A DNA stretch of 64,000 nucleotides from Diphasiastrum complanatum (GCA_029204225.1 CM055100.1:59950975-60014974), one strand, 5' to 3'. Counted from the stretch's first letter, positions 1 through 63,330 are shown. The notes: generated by a model not told the origin, from the letters alone. Made by a program: numbers and translations.

Positions 1-84
1 TTCAAGCTTGCACAGCGCTGGAATTGAGTATATTCTTATGCTGGTGTAAAGCAATGTGTCAATCATTTGTTTTCAATCTTTCAG

Positions 85-51843
<51,759 letters not shown>

Positions 51844-52369
51844 GTAATCTTAGCAATCTATGTTTTCTAGCTACTTAATTTTCTCTAGTGGTAATGTAGA
51901 AGCTAGCAATTGCTGGTGACTCTCATCTGTCTTTTAAGCACCTTTCTTGTAAAATTATCAAAATTTTAGCCTGTAAGTGTTTGAGTATAAACATTTCTAG
52001 TGTGCCGAAAGTAAAGCTCCAGTATGTAGTATGTTTCACTGCTTTGTAGTGGAGCTGAGTATTTCTAGAACCAACATGAACTTTTCTTCCTTGAAAAATA
52101 ATCCAAAGGATCAATATTCCTTCTTATTGACTGCTCTACATAAAATCTTGATTGTATGTCATTATGATTTAATACATTATACTTTCATTGTGTGCGTAAT
52201 TGCAGACCATTATAACTTAGAAAACTCTTGGGTTTGAGCTTGGATGTATGACTAGAAATGCAATGGTACGGTGGTCGTGGATGTGAGTTGGGTCACATGC
52301 CTATTGGAGGGAAAACTATTATCCTTCCCTGAGATTGGTTTTGTTAGTCCTATCCTGTAGAAGCTTCCT

Positions 52370-53082
52370 TTTAGGGCTTGGATGCTTCCATGGTATCCAC
52401 GTGAGGAGCTGATCTGCCAGTTATGTTCATTGTCTGAGGTGGAGTTTGAGGAGCACTTTTTGTTCAGATGTCCACTCTACTACGAGATCAAAGGGAGATA
52501 CCATTGCCTTTTCAGAGAGACTCTTGTCACACTACGGTCCCTTATAGCATATGATGACCCGAGATGTGTCGCACTTATGATCAGAGAGATGTTTTTACTA
52601 CGACATGACCTACGCCAACCATCGGTTCACCTTGATGCACAACTCCAGATCACATCGTATTTCTCCCACAGGAGATTGTGGACGGACCCTAGATCGGATG
52701 ATAGTGGCGACGACAATGACTCTTTACTACATAGAGACCAGAGACAACGTACTACTCATATTGCCCATAGAGCCATTACTCAGAGATGACCTTCTTGGCG
52801 ATGTCAGCAACATCTATCGAGAACACCTCCAGGTGTTATCCCCATCACATCTTTCTTTCATAGCAACAGTACTTGATGACACGGAGTTATACCATTATCT
52901 TATTGGCAGCATTAGACTTTTTAGACCTACTTTATGTTCCTAGTGTAGTACATTGGCATTTCATTTCATTTCTGTTACGAAGACGTTTCATACGTTCCCA
53001 CTTGATATGTACTTTTTTTTATGTCTCATATGCCTATTGGCATGGAAAAGACATCAATAAAAATCTTTCTTTCTCTCTATTT
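52370..53082 (+). mobile_element. LINE copy 11 (forward), C-terminal end and 3' tail
   Basis: The ORF2 C-terminus at 52382-52789 includes LICQLCSLSEVEFEEHFLFRC (finger region). The 3' end has ATGCC/GGCAT around TATT (53030-53043) within GTCT/AGAC, then ATCAATAAAAATCTTTCTTTCTCTCT. So the same terminal motif is present in the opposite chromosomal orientation. Confidence 0.88.
52382..52789 (+). pseudogene. LINE copy 11 ORF2 C-terminus
   Basis: An open frame of 135 codons holds the CQLC...EEHFLFRCPLYYEI zinc finger, the RSLIAYDDPRCVALMIREM block and the basic, Asp-rich tail. The RT part is missing through 5' truncation. Confidence 0.85.
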
Positions 53083-53275
53083 TGTCTAGTCTTGATAGGC
53101 TAATCATTTTATCTAGTGGTTGTTGTTTGATTACAGAGACATTTTATATGCTCCTTTTAGTATTTATCATACTTGAAATGTATTTACCTGGTCTTGTATG
53201 CCTTTTGGCATTAAAAGACGTTAATAAAGCTTTCTTTTTTTCTCTCTTTCTCTCTTAGCCTAATTAGTCTTCTCC
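53083..53275 (+). mobile_element. LINE copy 11b, 3' end only
   Basis: Right after the tail of copy 11 is another 3' end: GTCTT (53191), ATGCC-TTTT-GGCAT (53198-53211), AAGAC (53215), GTTAATAAAGC, then a TTTC/TCTC tail. The two are head to tail in the same direction. Confidence 0.82.
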
Positions 53276-53599
53276 TTTCATTGCTTGTAGGGTGGGTATG
53301 ATCTTATGTGACGTTTCTTAGCTATTCTTGTATGGATTAGCTTAATCTGCTCATCTTATGATCTTTATGCTTTATTGATACTAAAATCTGTGATTCAGTT
53401 CATAACTTACTCCATAAGAGTATTTTGGGACATGGAAAAAAGTTAGTTATCAGCCAAAAGTTGACTAGAGTCAATATCAACATGGTAGATATGAATCCTT
53501 TATAAGAATATAAGATTTATATCGTTATTGGATTGAATGCTATCGATGAGCTTGTATTTTGATTTGAAAGAGCTATCAAGGCTTAGGAAGTTGTGGGCC
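53276..53599. other. Sequence between LINE pieces
   Basis: I see nothing recognisable here. Confidence 0.5.
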
Positions 53600-53695
53600 A
53601 ACCATAGTTCCAAGGAATGGTACGAAATTGTTACTAGATTCTGTTCCGTTCCTAAGTACCTTAGGAACGGCTCCTAGGAACCATTCTTGGAAAAA
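53600..53695. repeat. TTCCTAAG/CTTAGGAA palindromic repeat
   Basis: CCGTTCCTAAGTACCTTAGG followed by AACGG forms a long stem (CCGTTCCTAAG with CTTAGGAACGG), and CCAAGGAATGGTACG pairs imperfectly with GGAACCATTCTTGG. It is the same family as 905-1065 and 46090-46345. Confidence 0.7.
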
Positions 53696-55760
53696 AGCAC
53701 TACCTTGACGTCATCAACCTTGGCACAGTTGCCTTCGCATCCCATACCATATCATACACCCACATATTCCTTTGACCATCTGTGTAGACCGCTCTATCAA
53801 GAGTCTCTAGCCTTGTTACTTCATCATTTCCCACACGACAGTCCATTAGAGTACACCGCTGCCTCTTTGGCCTGCCCTTCCAAACCTCATAGAAACAAAA
53901 AGTCCACACCCTCTAAACCCCCATATACTCCCTGGTTCGATGATGAATGCTACTCCAAACACTCTCTTGTAACACACACACACACACACACACACCTCCT
54001 CTGTTTTGCACGCCATTCCCTCCATCGCTTGCTTTGCTGTAAAAAGCGTGCATACGAAGATTCCGAACAGAAACGTCTTGCCCACCTCTTTTACAGTTCT
54101 TCCACAGGTGCCTTTTGGCGTGAGTTCATCCCCCGCGCTCCACCTTGTCTTTTGGACGACCTATGTCTTTGGATTGATTACACAACCACACTTTACGCCA
54201 TACCTACTAATGCTCCAGTTTCGATCTCCCCTCATCCATCCGAGTTCACCGTCTTCACCTCAAGACATGGTCCTAGCAGCCGTTAAGAGAATCAAGACAC
54301 GTAAAGAGATCTTGACGCCCTTGAATCTGAACTACTAATCCATGCTGTGGATCTGCTAAGACCCATTCTACCCATCCTTCTCAATTGTGTTGTTGTATCC
54401 GGCTTCCCATCATCTTGGTCCACCAATCATTCATACCATCCATAATATTGGTGACCCATGAATCCTAGTAATTAACGCACCATTTTGATTGGACATGTTA
54501 TAGCGATTCTATACGGTGACACTCTTCAATCAGCAGTGAGCACTGAGGCAGAGTCATTATATGCTATGGGTCAGGCATGGTTCAGGGCATGCTATTCTAC
54601 AACTGGCCATATCTTCACACTTCGGGCTCTTGAGGCAACCAGACATAGGAGAGAAGCAAGTCTACTGCTTCTTTGTGGATTTCAATAAGGCCTTTGACTT
54701 TGTCCCACGCGCCTTACTCATCCAAAGATTACATGATTTGAATTTCTACACAGATGCTATCCTGGTAGTCATGGTAGCTTATGAGTGAGTTCTGGGATGT
54801 TTCCAATCTGATCGAGGCATTTCTAAGCAGACCTTGAGCACCATTGGGGAGAAGCAGGTGTGCTCTCTTTCGCTTGCATTTTTTGGACTGTATGTAGATG
54901 AGCTGGAGCAGGACATTGAGCAGTGTGGTGGCATAGGATGTAGATTGGGTGATATATTGATTGCCATCCTTCTATATGCAGATGGTGTGGTTCTAGTCTC
55001 CTTGACTAGAGAGGGTCTACAGAGATAGTTGGACTCTCTCCATGCCTTTTGTCTTAGATGGGGTTTGGGGGTGAACGTTGTGAAGACCAAAGTTATGGTC
55101 TGCAACATGTCCAGGGCTTTCATGCAATGACATATACTTATCTTTGATGGCCAACCTTTGGAGATAGTTTCATCCTACACTTACTTAGGGGTGCTTTTTA
55201 CCGGTCTTGTATTCAGTATGGGACAAGCAGCTATTGCTCGACTTGGGAAGGGACATGTCTCCCTTGTCCAGTTAGAGCAATTTTCTTTCCGTAAGTTCAT
55301 TCGAGCTGCCTCGAGTAAGTGTAAGTTCTTCGATACACTTGTCACCTTATATGCAGCAACGACATGGTTGGTGTACAGGTCTCACCTCTTATGTCTGGGG
55401 GCTAGTATCTCATGGCTACAGATTACTATGTTATCATGCATGATACAAGCTAAGCCTTCTGTCCCACATTAGATTATTCTTGCTGAGTTTGTAGTTCCTC
55501 CTATTTAGCTTGAAAACATTTTCCTGCTTGTCACATATATCCAGTGAATCCAGCTGTTCCTGGCTTTTGAGCTGAGATATACACAGGTAGCGTTCACTTC
55601 TTCCCAGCATCTTTTTGATCAGGGCTATTGGTTGTCATGGTTCTCCAAGGCATCGCTCCTCCTCGGACCTCGAGACATTTGGTATCTCTATCACAAACCT
55701 CCCATTGGGTATGGTCCAACTAGATGTTTTGTTGAGGATGGGACTTGGTAGTAAAGGAAC
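53696..55760 (+). pseudogene. LINE copy 12 (forward): linker and RT of ORF2, heavily mutated
   Basis: The + frames in order are: PWFDDECYSKHSLVTH and KKRAYEDSEQKRLAHLF; RT blocks QAWFRACYSTTGH and VDFNKAFDFVPRALLIQRL; LLYADGVVLVS, where the second catalytic Asp is Gly; IVSSYTYLGVLFTG; then MIQAKPSVPH and a fading connection region. There are several stops and frameshifts. Both the endonuclease and the 3' end are missing. It is the most decayed LINE copy here. A (CA)12-like tract at 53972-53994 lies inside the linker. Confidence 0.85.
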
Positions 55761-55859
55761 CATATCACATGTTAGTGTAGATAATGCGAGATCCTACAAG
55801 CATGAATGATCAAAGCAGTCTAAAATCAATTCTATAATCAATTTGGAATACTTGGGGAT

Positions 55860-56760
55860 GGGCATATTGCTCCACCATCCCTAGTGAAGCTCTAAGTCAT
55901 CACGATGTTTGGTAGAGCACCACAAGGGGTGCAACATGTGGGCTACGACATAGGTGGGTCTGTAAAATAATCCCATCTCTCTTGCCAAATGGTAAGCAGC
56001 TCCTGCCTCTTGCAACACACAACAAAATGAAGCACATTACAATCATTTGTCATTTCTCATTCAAATTTAAGAAATGAACTGGAAACGCAACATAAATCAA
56101 GGATAGGAGTTAGACTTAGCATCCTCCAAGTGGAATCTACTTGGCGCCTCTCCATGAACTCGTATATGAGACTGAGAGTGGACCCCTGTCAATCTACTAG
56201 GCACAACATATAAAACACAAGCCTCAACATTTCTACAAACTCCTCTGCTTGTGTCCAAAACTCATCTCCAAACACGATCGTCTGGAAATGAACATCATCC
56301 TCACTACGGCCCATGAAGTCATCAATCCAAGGCTAGCCACCATCCTCCTTAAATGGTTTCGTACGACAAGCAATCACTCGAGAACCATGAAGTAGTAGTT
56401 GAACCGAGTGGGTGCCAGCTTCTTGAGATCCATCGGTGAGAAGCTATGAAATGAAGCCAGCACATGCTTCTTCCTCGTAACGAAATTGACTACACACATT
56501 GCCCCAGCAACGATCTTCTAGACAAACATCCAATGTGAATTTGTTCCGAGTTGAATGAAGCAAGGAAATGACAACAACAAGATCAGTATAAAAGATGGGA
56601 AAGAATGCAAAAAAAAGGTACCTTGTGCATCCATAGAAATGCACGCATATCGTGAATCAACAAATCGATAGAGTGCACAGCACATGGTGTCCACACAATG
56701 GAGAGGTGCTCGAGCATCAACATGTCTCCCTTCTGCCTGCAATTCATGGCATTCTATGTG
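55860..56760 (-). pseudogene. Probable hAT transposase remnant
   Basis: The reverse strand, through several frame breaks, reads FQTIVFGDEFWTQAEEFVEM and LRLVFYMLCLVD, then LSLIYEFMERRQ (about 56110-56310). This resembles the plant hAT segment FWxxVxxFVxxxxPxxxxLRxVD...YExM. Upstream pieces include KPFKEDGG and DDFMGRSED. I infer a decayed transposase core; no terminal repeats were identified. Confidence 0.5.
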
Positions 56761-56789
56761 AACATGAACCACGTGCTCAACCCCAATTT

Positions 56790-56965
56790 AGGGCTTCCTG
56801 TTGGGTATAAGTAGGGCTCCAGTGTCACTTTCATTTTCAGCTTCTGATATGGATCTCTCTCCCTTAGCTTCCTTAGTCTCTCTTTTCTTGCTTTTTAGGA
56901 TCAAGTCTTGCATTTGTGCTATTTCCTAGTTTAGCCTTAGATTACTTGTGGATCCAATCGTAACT
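56790..56965 (+). repeat. LTR 3' part of another retrotransposon, with near-PBS
   Basis: The stretch has GGGTATAAGTAGGG (TATA-like, about 56794-56807) and ends CCAATCGTAACT, followed by TGGCATCAGAGCAC, one change from the Met-tRNA primer site. CTTTCCCGAGC follows as in a Gypsy leader. The rest of the element is replaced by repeats. Confidence 0.6.
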
Positions 56966-57034
56966 TGGCATCAGAGCACTTTCCCGAGCAAAAATTTATT
57001 TTTTCCGAAGAGCACCCATCCACCGTGCCTATCT

Positions 57035-57435
57035 CTTTACCCTAACTCCTTGCCCTCCTTCGCTGTCCCTCCTTCACCACCATCGCTATCCCTCCTTCAC
57101 CCTCCCTTGCTGTCCCTCCTTCACCACCATCGCTGTCCCATACTTGTGGATCACCACCCCCTGCCTCCCTCGCTGCCCCTCCTTCACCTCCCACGCTGTC
57201 CCTACCCCTACCTCCCTCGCTGCCCCTACCCCTTTACCCACCCTTGCTCGCTGTCCTGCTCCCTCCTCTCTCGCTACCCCTGCTCCCTCCTCCTCCACCT
57301 CCCACGCTGTCCCTCCCCCCCTACCTCCCTCGCTGCCCCTGCTCCCTCCTTCACCTCCCACGCTGTCCCTCCCCTCCCTCGCTATCCTGCTCCCTCCTCC
57401 TTTGCTACCCCTTCTCCCTCCTCCTCCACCTCGTT
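57035..57435. repeat. CCCTCCTTCACCTCCCACGC-type minisatellite
   Basis: Pyrimidine-rich imperfect units about 27-30 bp long (CCCTCGCTGTCCCTCCTTC, CACCTCCCACGCTGTCCCT) fill 400 bp. The long Pro/Ser/Leu frames across it are repeat artefacts. Confidence 0.85.
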
Positions 57436-57559
57436 TTCAAATTGTTGCACCAGGTTGCCCAAGAAATAGTAGCTGTGAGTACATCTTTTCAGTTTTGACT
57501 ACTTAGTTGCAGCCGTGAAACTAAAACAGTTTCAAAACCACATACTTTGGTTATTTCAG

Positions 57560-57609
57560 CGGCAGGAAACTTCAGCTGTACTCCTTACATGGTGTTTGGT
57601 GATGCTAGC
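57560..57609 (+). pseudogene. Cytochrome P450 exon fragment, left part (split by Gypsy C)
   Basis: After a good acceptor (GTTATTTCAG) the frame reads RQETSAVLLTWCLVMLA, continued at 63231 with LHPESQEQLFAEV. This is the P450 I-helix (A/G)GxET(T/S) oxygen-binding motif plus the following LALHPE..Q...EV block, most like plant CYP72-clan enzymes. An alternative acceptor six bases later (CGGCAG) would leave ETS first. Gypsy C inserted in the codon for Ala. Upstream P450 exons are not seen, so this is probably a captured or relict fragment. Confidence 0.7.
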
Positions 57610-58053
57610 AGTTACGGACTACAGGATACAGGCCTACTGGGCTACTCTGCATATATTCCGCAGGCCTCTTTACATTTACTGTTGGTTATGTATATTTCTG
57701 GTTACACATTTTATATTAGTCATGTACAGGCCCCAGAGCCTTTTTATATGCTTATGACCCGCACTGGGTCCTGTTTTATGACATTGACTGGCCTTGGGCC
57801 CTTATTATATGGTTATATGTGGAGTGGGGGCCCGTAGGAGGGCGCACTATTTTCCCTTCACATTTTGCCTCCCTTTACTTTTGAATTCCTATTTTAGGGT
57901 TCATTGGTAGGGTATTTATAGGGGCATTTGTACACTCATTTTCTAGATTATTGATTGGTATTGCTTGGGCTTTTCGTGGGAGCTTGTAGGGCTTTAGTCT
58001 ATTGCTGTCTTTTATGCTTCATTGATTCAACACCTGAGATTTTGATCATAACT
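57610..58053 (+). repeat. 5' LTR of Gypsy C (444 bp)
   Basis: It matches the 3' LTR except for a 21-bp deletion (GTGGGAGCTTGTAGGG instead of GTGGGAGAACC...TTGTAGGG). The TATA candidate TATTTATA is at 57913-57920. Confidence 0.93.
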
Positions 58054-58065
58054 TGGTATCAGAGC
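58054..58065 (+). promoter_or_regulatory. Primer-binding site of Gypsy C
   Basis: TGGTATCAGAGC abuts the LTR directly, as in copy A. Confidence 0.95.
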
Positions 58066-58811
58066 ACTTTCCTGATTGCTGACTTTCAGATTTGATTTTC
58101 TGATTGCGTGCCCATTTTCCTTGCTGATTTTTCTCTCTTTGCTGAGGGCTTTCGTCTCTTTGCTTTAGCAACATTCAGCATAGTTTGGAGGAGGACCAAC
58201 TCCCATCAGAGCATTTTCCTTGGTGGAGCTTTAGCAGATAGTTAGCGGAAGTACTTCCGCTAAATTTGGCGGCCAGAAAAAAAAAAAATTTGGGCAGATT
58301 ATTTCCGGCGCACGAGTTCGAAATCCTTTTCCCTCTTTTTTTTTTTTTGAATCCTCCATTTGATTCAAGGAGAGGATTCCCAGCCATCTTTTCAGCATTG
58401 ATTGGAGGCTGTCCAGCGCCCTACTTCATCACATTTTTCAGCCATTGTTCCAGCAGAGTTTCAGCCATATTTCAGTTTTGATTGGAGGCTGTCCATCGCC
58501 CTATTTCATCACGTTTTCCACAGATTTCCAGCCATATTTTCAGCATTGATTGGAGGCTGTCCAGCGCCCACTTTCATTCTCCTTGTGGTCACATTTTCCA
58601 GCCAGCTCTTCGCACACGCTTGGAGCTCTATCGAGAGGTATCTTTACTGGTTTTTCCTTGCTTTCCACACCTTTTCTTGACATTTGTCATTTCCTTTCTT
58701 GCTCTTAGTGTCGTTTGTGTACCTAAAGCGTATTTGGGGTGACGACAAAAGTCCGCTCCCTCCGATATTAAGCTTTTCTTACACTCTCTTCACTTCCTGC
58801 ATTCCTTGACC
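58066..58811 (+). other. Leader of Gypsy C with three tandem ATTGATTGGAGGCTGTCC units
   Basis: Units of about 80 bp starting GATTGGAGGCTGTCCAGCGCC recur at about 58398, 58478 and 58550. Copy A has a third unit shortened (about 3018). There is no coding sense; it may be a packaging or regulatory region. Confidence 0.7.
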
Positions 58812-60917
58812 ATGGATACTTCCCCTACATCTTCTGAGCCTCGCATACCGTCTTCCACTTACCTTGACGAAGTACGACATGAATTTGGAGATCATCTTAG
58901 GGAAGCCATGAGTGATGTACGCACTGATTTACGCCAGGAGTTACGAGAGACGTTCACTGCTCTTTCTGCCCAAATTGCTACACTATCATTACAGTCAAGT
59001 GTTTTTCCACTATCTCCACCTGTTCCCCCACAGCGTACATTTCCAGCACCCGAGACTCCTTCATCTTCTGGTCCTTTGCCACGAGACTTTAAGGATAAGG
59101 TTCAGCTTACTGTGTATTTTGGGTCATCCGATGGGAATGAACTCGAGAATTGGTATTCCAAGCTTGAGACCTACTTCCTTATGTTTCCTAAGACTGACAT
59201 TCAGCGGATACATTTGGCTGCTTTACATTTGGAGGGCCGTGCTGCTACTTGGTGGTGCATGTTTCGCCAGACGGCTTCACACCCTGGCCTTGCTAGTTGG
59301 ATAGAGTTTATGACAGCACTTCGCCTAGCGATGATTGATCCTCAGTGGCTTATTCGACAGCGCGACATCTTTCGCAATTTATCTCACACTGGTGACTTGG
59401 CTGCTTATACGACACGGTTTACAGAGCTTTCCTATCTATTCCCAGATATTTCTACATTGGAGCTCATTTCTCGCTACGTTGCTGGTCTACGGGGCGCACT
59501 CAGGTATGATGTTTTTTCTTTTTTTCGACTCACTCTTTCTCACGCCATCTCCCTTGCTACCGCACTGCAACACAAGTACTCTCCCATCTCTTCCTCTGTT
59601 TCTCGTCCTTCGTGTCCTTTCACTCGTCCTATTTTTTCCTCTCCATCCTCTGCTAGTCCCACATCTGTCAGTTCACCTTCGTCCACTCTTCCTTCTGCAC
59701 CACGTCCTCCTTTTGCTCCTCGTCCTATTTTTGTTCGTCGCTACTCACAGCCTGAGATGTCTGAGATCCGTGAAAAGCACTTATGTTTCAACTGTAAGAG
59801 TCCTGATCATATCGCCCGTGATTGCCGACAGCTTGCCACTGCTACTGCCGTCTATTTCCATGATGCTGACACACCTGATGATAGTCCTGAATCTGCCATA
59901 TGCCTTCATATTCTCGATGATGACCCAGCAGTTGATCAGTTTGCCACACCCACTGAGCCTGTTCCTGATCCCCCTGATCTAGCTGTATGCCATGCTCAGC
60001 TTGCTTATGCTACTTGGGCCGGTAAGCCGGGTCCACGCCATATCCGTTTTCGCGTACGTATCACTGGTCGTGAGTTTATTGCCCTTGTAGACACGGGTAG
60101 CACTCACTTGTTTCTCAACAGTCATATTACTACACGCATTCGTGCTATGCCAGTCACTACGCCTCATCCCCTGCATGTTGAGGTTGCCAGCGCACACTCT
60201 TTTCCTAGCACGCAGATGTATCAGCAGCTTTCATATCGGATTGGAGACTTCCTTGGTCAGGCAGATTTTCATATTATTCCACTTACACGGTACGATCTTA
60301 TCCTCGGTGTTGATTGGTTTGCATCCCTTGGTGCGGTTACAGTAGACCTCCAGCAGCAGACATTGACATTCTCTCATGATGGTACTCAGCATATATTTTC
60401 CGGTATTGATTCTCGGCAGGACTATCAGCTTATTTCCGAGAAGCAGTTCATACGGAGCCTCCCGAAGGCCCACGGTGCGACTATTCTTTCTGTTCAGCCA
60501 GTTCAGCCTATTGCGGATGCACCAGCTTTGCCACAGGTATTTTTTGAACTGTTGCGTGAATTTGAGCATATTTTTAGAGAGCCGACTCAGTTACCACCTT
60601 TACGAGATGTCAACCACCATATAGACCTTGTTTCCTCTGCATCACCTCCTTCTCGTCCTCCTTTTCGTATGTCTATTGTTGAGCGCGAGGAAGTCCAGCG
60701 TCAGGTGTCTGATTTATTATGTCAAGGCCTTATTGTTCCTAGCCACAGTCCTTTTGGTGCTCCTGTTTTACTTGTTGATAAGAAGGATGGTACTAAACGT
60801 CTTTGTATTGATTATCGTGCTTTAAATAAACTTAATATCCGTAATCAGTACCCTATCCCTCATATGGATGACCTGTTTGACCAGTTAGGCCAAGCCAAGA
60901 TCTTGATTCTTTTCTAA
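58812..60917 (+). pseudogene. Gag-protease-RT start of Gypsy C, frame lost in RT
   Basis: ATG at 58812 opens 701 codons: gag, Ser/Pro linker, zinc knuckle [14 protein letters not shown] (residues 325-338), protease DTGS at 427-430, RT fingers with [18 protein letters not shown] and [10 protein letters not shown]. The frame is lost near 60893 (TAA after LILF), where an insertion has changed the [15 protein letters not shown] block; that block continues in another frame. Compared with copy A the gag differs by scattered substitutions. Confidence 0.92.
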
Positions 60918-61860
60918 ACTTGACCTCCGTTCCGGTTATCACCAGATTCGTATGCATCCTCCTGATGAGCACAAAACAGCTTTCCGTACCCACTTTGGTC
61001 TGTATGAGTTTCGTGTCCTTCCTTTTGGTGTTACCAATGGCCCGCCCACTTTTCAGAATGTCATGAATAACATTTTTCGTCCTCTACTTGGAAAGTGTGT
61101 CATTGTTTATTTTGACAATATCCTCATTTATAGCACCACTCTCTCTCTTCATGTTCAGCACGTTCGTTTAGTTTTTGTTTTGTTAGTTACTCATCATCTG
61201 TATGCTAAACGTTCTAAATGTTCTTTTGTTGTTGTACAAATCGAGTTTTTGGCCTTCTTTGTTACTAATGGTACTGTTCGTCTCGACCCTCGTAAGGTCC
61301 GTTCTATTCTTTCATGGCCTGTGCCTGCTGATGTTCATGATGTTCGTATGTTTCTTGGTCTTGCTATCCATCTTCGTAAACCAGTTGCTCATTTTGCCAC
61401 TCTTGCATCTCCTTTGCATGCTCTGTTGAAAAAGGAAACTTCGTTTGCTTGGACTCCTGCATGTCAGTCAACTTTTGATACTTTGAAGGTTAAGCTTACC
61501 ACTGCCCCTGTTTTATGTCTTCCAGATTTTTCCCAGCGTTTTGCTGTTGAGACTGATGCTAGTTCCACAGGATTAGGTGCTTTGTTACGTCAGCGCCAGT
61601 TATTGCATATGAATTCCGTCGTCTTCGTTCGTATGAGCAGCGTTATTCCACTCATGAAAAAGAGTTGCTTGCTATCATTTTTGCTTTAAAGAAGTGGCGT
61701 CATTATCTGTATCGTGTTCCGTTTGATGTTTTTATTGATCACCAGTCACTTCGTTATTTGTATACACAAAAGGATCTTAGTAATCGTCAGTACCGTTGGC
61801 TTCAGTTTTTACAGTCCTTTCATTTTGATATTCATTATAAGCCTGGTCTGCGGATGGTCA
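60918..61860 (+). pseudogene. RT core and RNase H of Gypsy C
   Basis: [30 protein letters not shown], then VIVYFDNILIYS: the second Asp of the catalytic YxDD is Asn (AAT at 61117-61119), which should abolish polymerase activity. Thumb and RNase H follow (AVETDASSTGLGALL); a frameshift near 61605 moves to the frame with THEKELLAIIFALKKW and [16 protein letters not shown]. RNase H ends at HYKPG (61847). Confidence 0.9.
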
Positions 61861-62684
61861 GTTTGAGGTTATTAACCGGGTATTGGAGGATTATTTACGA
61901 CATTATGTTTCTCCTTCTGGTCGTGATTGGGATCAGCATTTATGTTTTGGCTGAGTATAGTTATAACAGTTTTGTTAGTTCCAGCACAAGTGTTTCTCCT
62001 TTCTTGCTTGCTCATGGATACTCACCAGTTCTACCCGGTATACCTGCTCCTCCAGATGATGCACCTGTTACTATTTCATCTTATCTTTCGAGTGCTCGGG
62101 AGATTATTACTAGAGCTGCTACTCATTTACATCATATTCAGCAGCGGTACAGGACCATTGTTGATCGTCATCGGTGCCATGTTGAGTTTGCAGAGGGAGA
62201 TACTGTTTTTCTGCGGTTACGCTTTGCTCGCCATCGTTTTGTACAGGGTCTTGCTTCTACTGAAAAGCTTGCGCCGCGCTATTATGGGCCTTTTCAGATT
62301 CTTGAGCGCCTCAGTCCAGTTACATATCGTCTTGAGTTACCTGCTGCTACTCGGGCTTGTGATATCTTTCATGTCATTTTATTACGTGCTGCTATTGAGG
62401 ATGATGCTCCTCGAGATTCCTCATTTCCTACAGATCCAAAGCTTTTTCCATTCCTGCCAGCTGCTATTTTACAGGTGCACTTATTGCATAGTCATTGCCA
62501 TCGGCAAGTTCAGTTTTTGGTCCAGTGGGATGGTCGTCCTATTGAGGAGGCTACTTGGGAGCCCATTGATGTTTTTTATAATACCCCTATCCTAGCTGAT
62601 CAGGCTCGATCACTTGCAGCTACCATTGCTTCTCGGGATGCTCCGGCTTCTCTTGATGTTCCTTTCTCAGATGGGATATCTTGA
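61848..62684 (+). pseudogene. Integrase C-terminus and chromodomain of Gypsy C
   Basis: Immediately after HYKPG the DNA jumps to the integrase sequence GCGGATGGTCAGTTTGAGG, removing the zinc finger and the first two catalytic Asp. An extra T near 61950 then restores the original frame (LAEYSYNS), so one long open frame of 339 codons results. RYYGPFQILERL, DIFHVILLRAA and the chromodomain-like QFLVQWDGRPIEEATWEP follow to TGA 62684. Confidence 0.9.
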
Positions 62685-62760
62685 TGTAGTATTTTTCTCT
62701 GGCACTGGTTCTTATCTTATTTTGCCTACATTGGGGGCAATGTTCTTTATAGCCAGGGAG

Positions 62761-63225
62761 AGTTACGGACTACAAGATACAGGCCTACTGGGCTACTCTG
62801 CATATATTCCGCAGGCCTCTTTACATTTACTGTTGGTTATGTATATTTCTGGTTACGCATTTTATATTAGTCATGTACAGGCCCCAGAGCCTTTTTATAT
62901 GCTTATGACCCGCACTGGGTCCTTTTTTATGACATTGACTGGCCTTGGGCCCTTATTATATGGTTATATGTGGACTGGGGGCCCGTAGGAGGGCGCACTA
63001 TTTTCCCTCCACATTTTGCCTCCCTTTACTTTTGAATTCCTATTTTAGGGTTCATTGGTAGGGTATTTATAGGGGCATTTGTACACTCATTTTTCAGATT
63101 ATTGATTGGTATTGCTTGGGCTCTTCGTGGGAGAACCTATTGTCTTGTCTATTGCTTGTAGGGCTTTAGTCTATTGCTGTCTTTTATGCTTCATTGATTC
63201 AACACCTGAGATTTTGATCATAACT
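62761..63225 (+). repeat. 3' LTR of Gypsy C (465 bp)
   Basis: It begins AGTTACGGACTACAAG and ends CATAACT before TSD CTAGC. It is the same length as the 5' LTR of copy A. Confidence 0.93.
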
Positions 63226-63230
63226 CTAGC

Positions 63231-63330
63231 ACTTCACCCAGAATCACAAGAACAACTTTTTGCAGAAGTTCATACCGCTTTCGGATTTCTCTGTTCATGC
63301 AAAAGTGATCTCTGCTTCCCTTGATGATTT
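63231..63330 (+). pseudogene. Cytochrome P450 exon fragment, right part
   Basis: It continues the codon broken at 57609 and reads LHPESQEQLFAEVHTAFG; similarity fades within about 20 residues and TGA follows at 63322. No further P450 motif (ExxR, heme Cys) is present before the window end. Confidence 0.65.

Larger units (their letters stand above)
57610..63225 (+). mobile_element. Ty3/Gypsy chromovirus copy C, TSD CTAGC
   Basis: LTRs 57610-58053 and 62761-63225 flank gag-pol. The duplication CTAGC is exact (57605-57609, 63226-63230). LTR ends are AGTTACGG...ATAACT as in copy A, and the two copies are near-identical over long stretches. Copy C keeps RT and RNase H but lacks the first two-thirds of integrase, the reverse of copy A. 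Confidence 0.95.

Noticed and set aside
53972-53994. Poly Thr-His stretch in LINE copy 12
   Set aside because: It is a local (CA)n expansion in a dead ORF; copy 9 has only THARMHAPH there.
56948-57506. Pro/Ser/Leu-rich open frames in three registers
   Set aside because: A pyrimidine-rich minisatellite is open in all frames; there is no conserved protein.
61927-62684. Apparent new membrane-spanning fusion between RNase H and integrase (MFLLLVVIGISIYVLAEYS)
   Set aside because: It is an out-of-frame reading of integrase DNA between a deletion and a 1-base insertion, not a selected domain.
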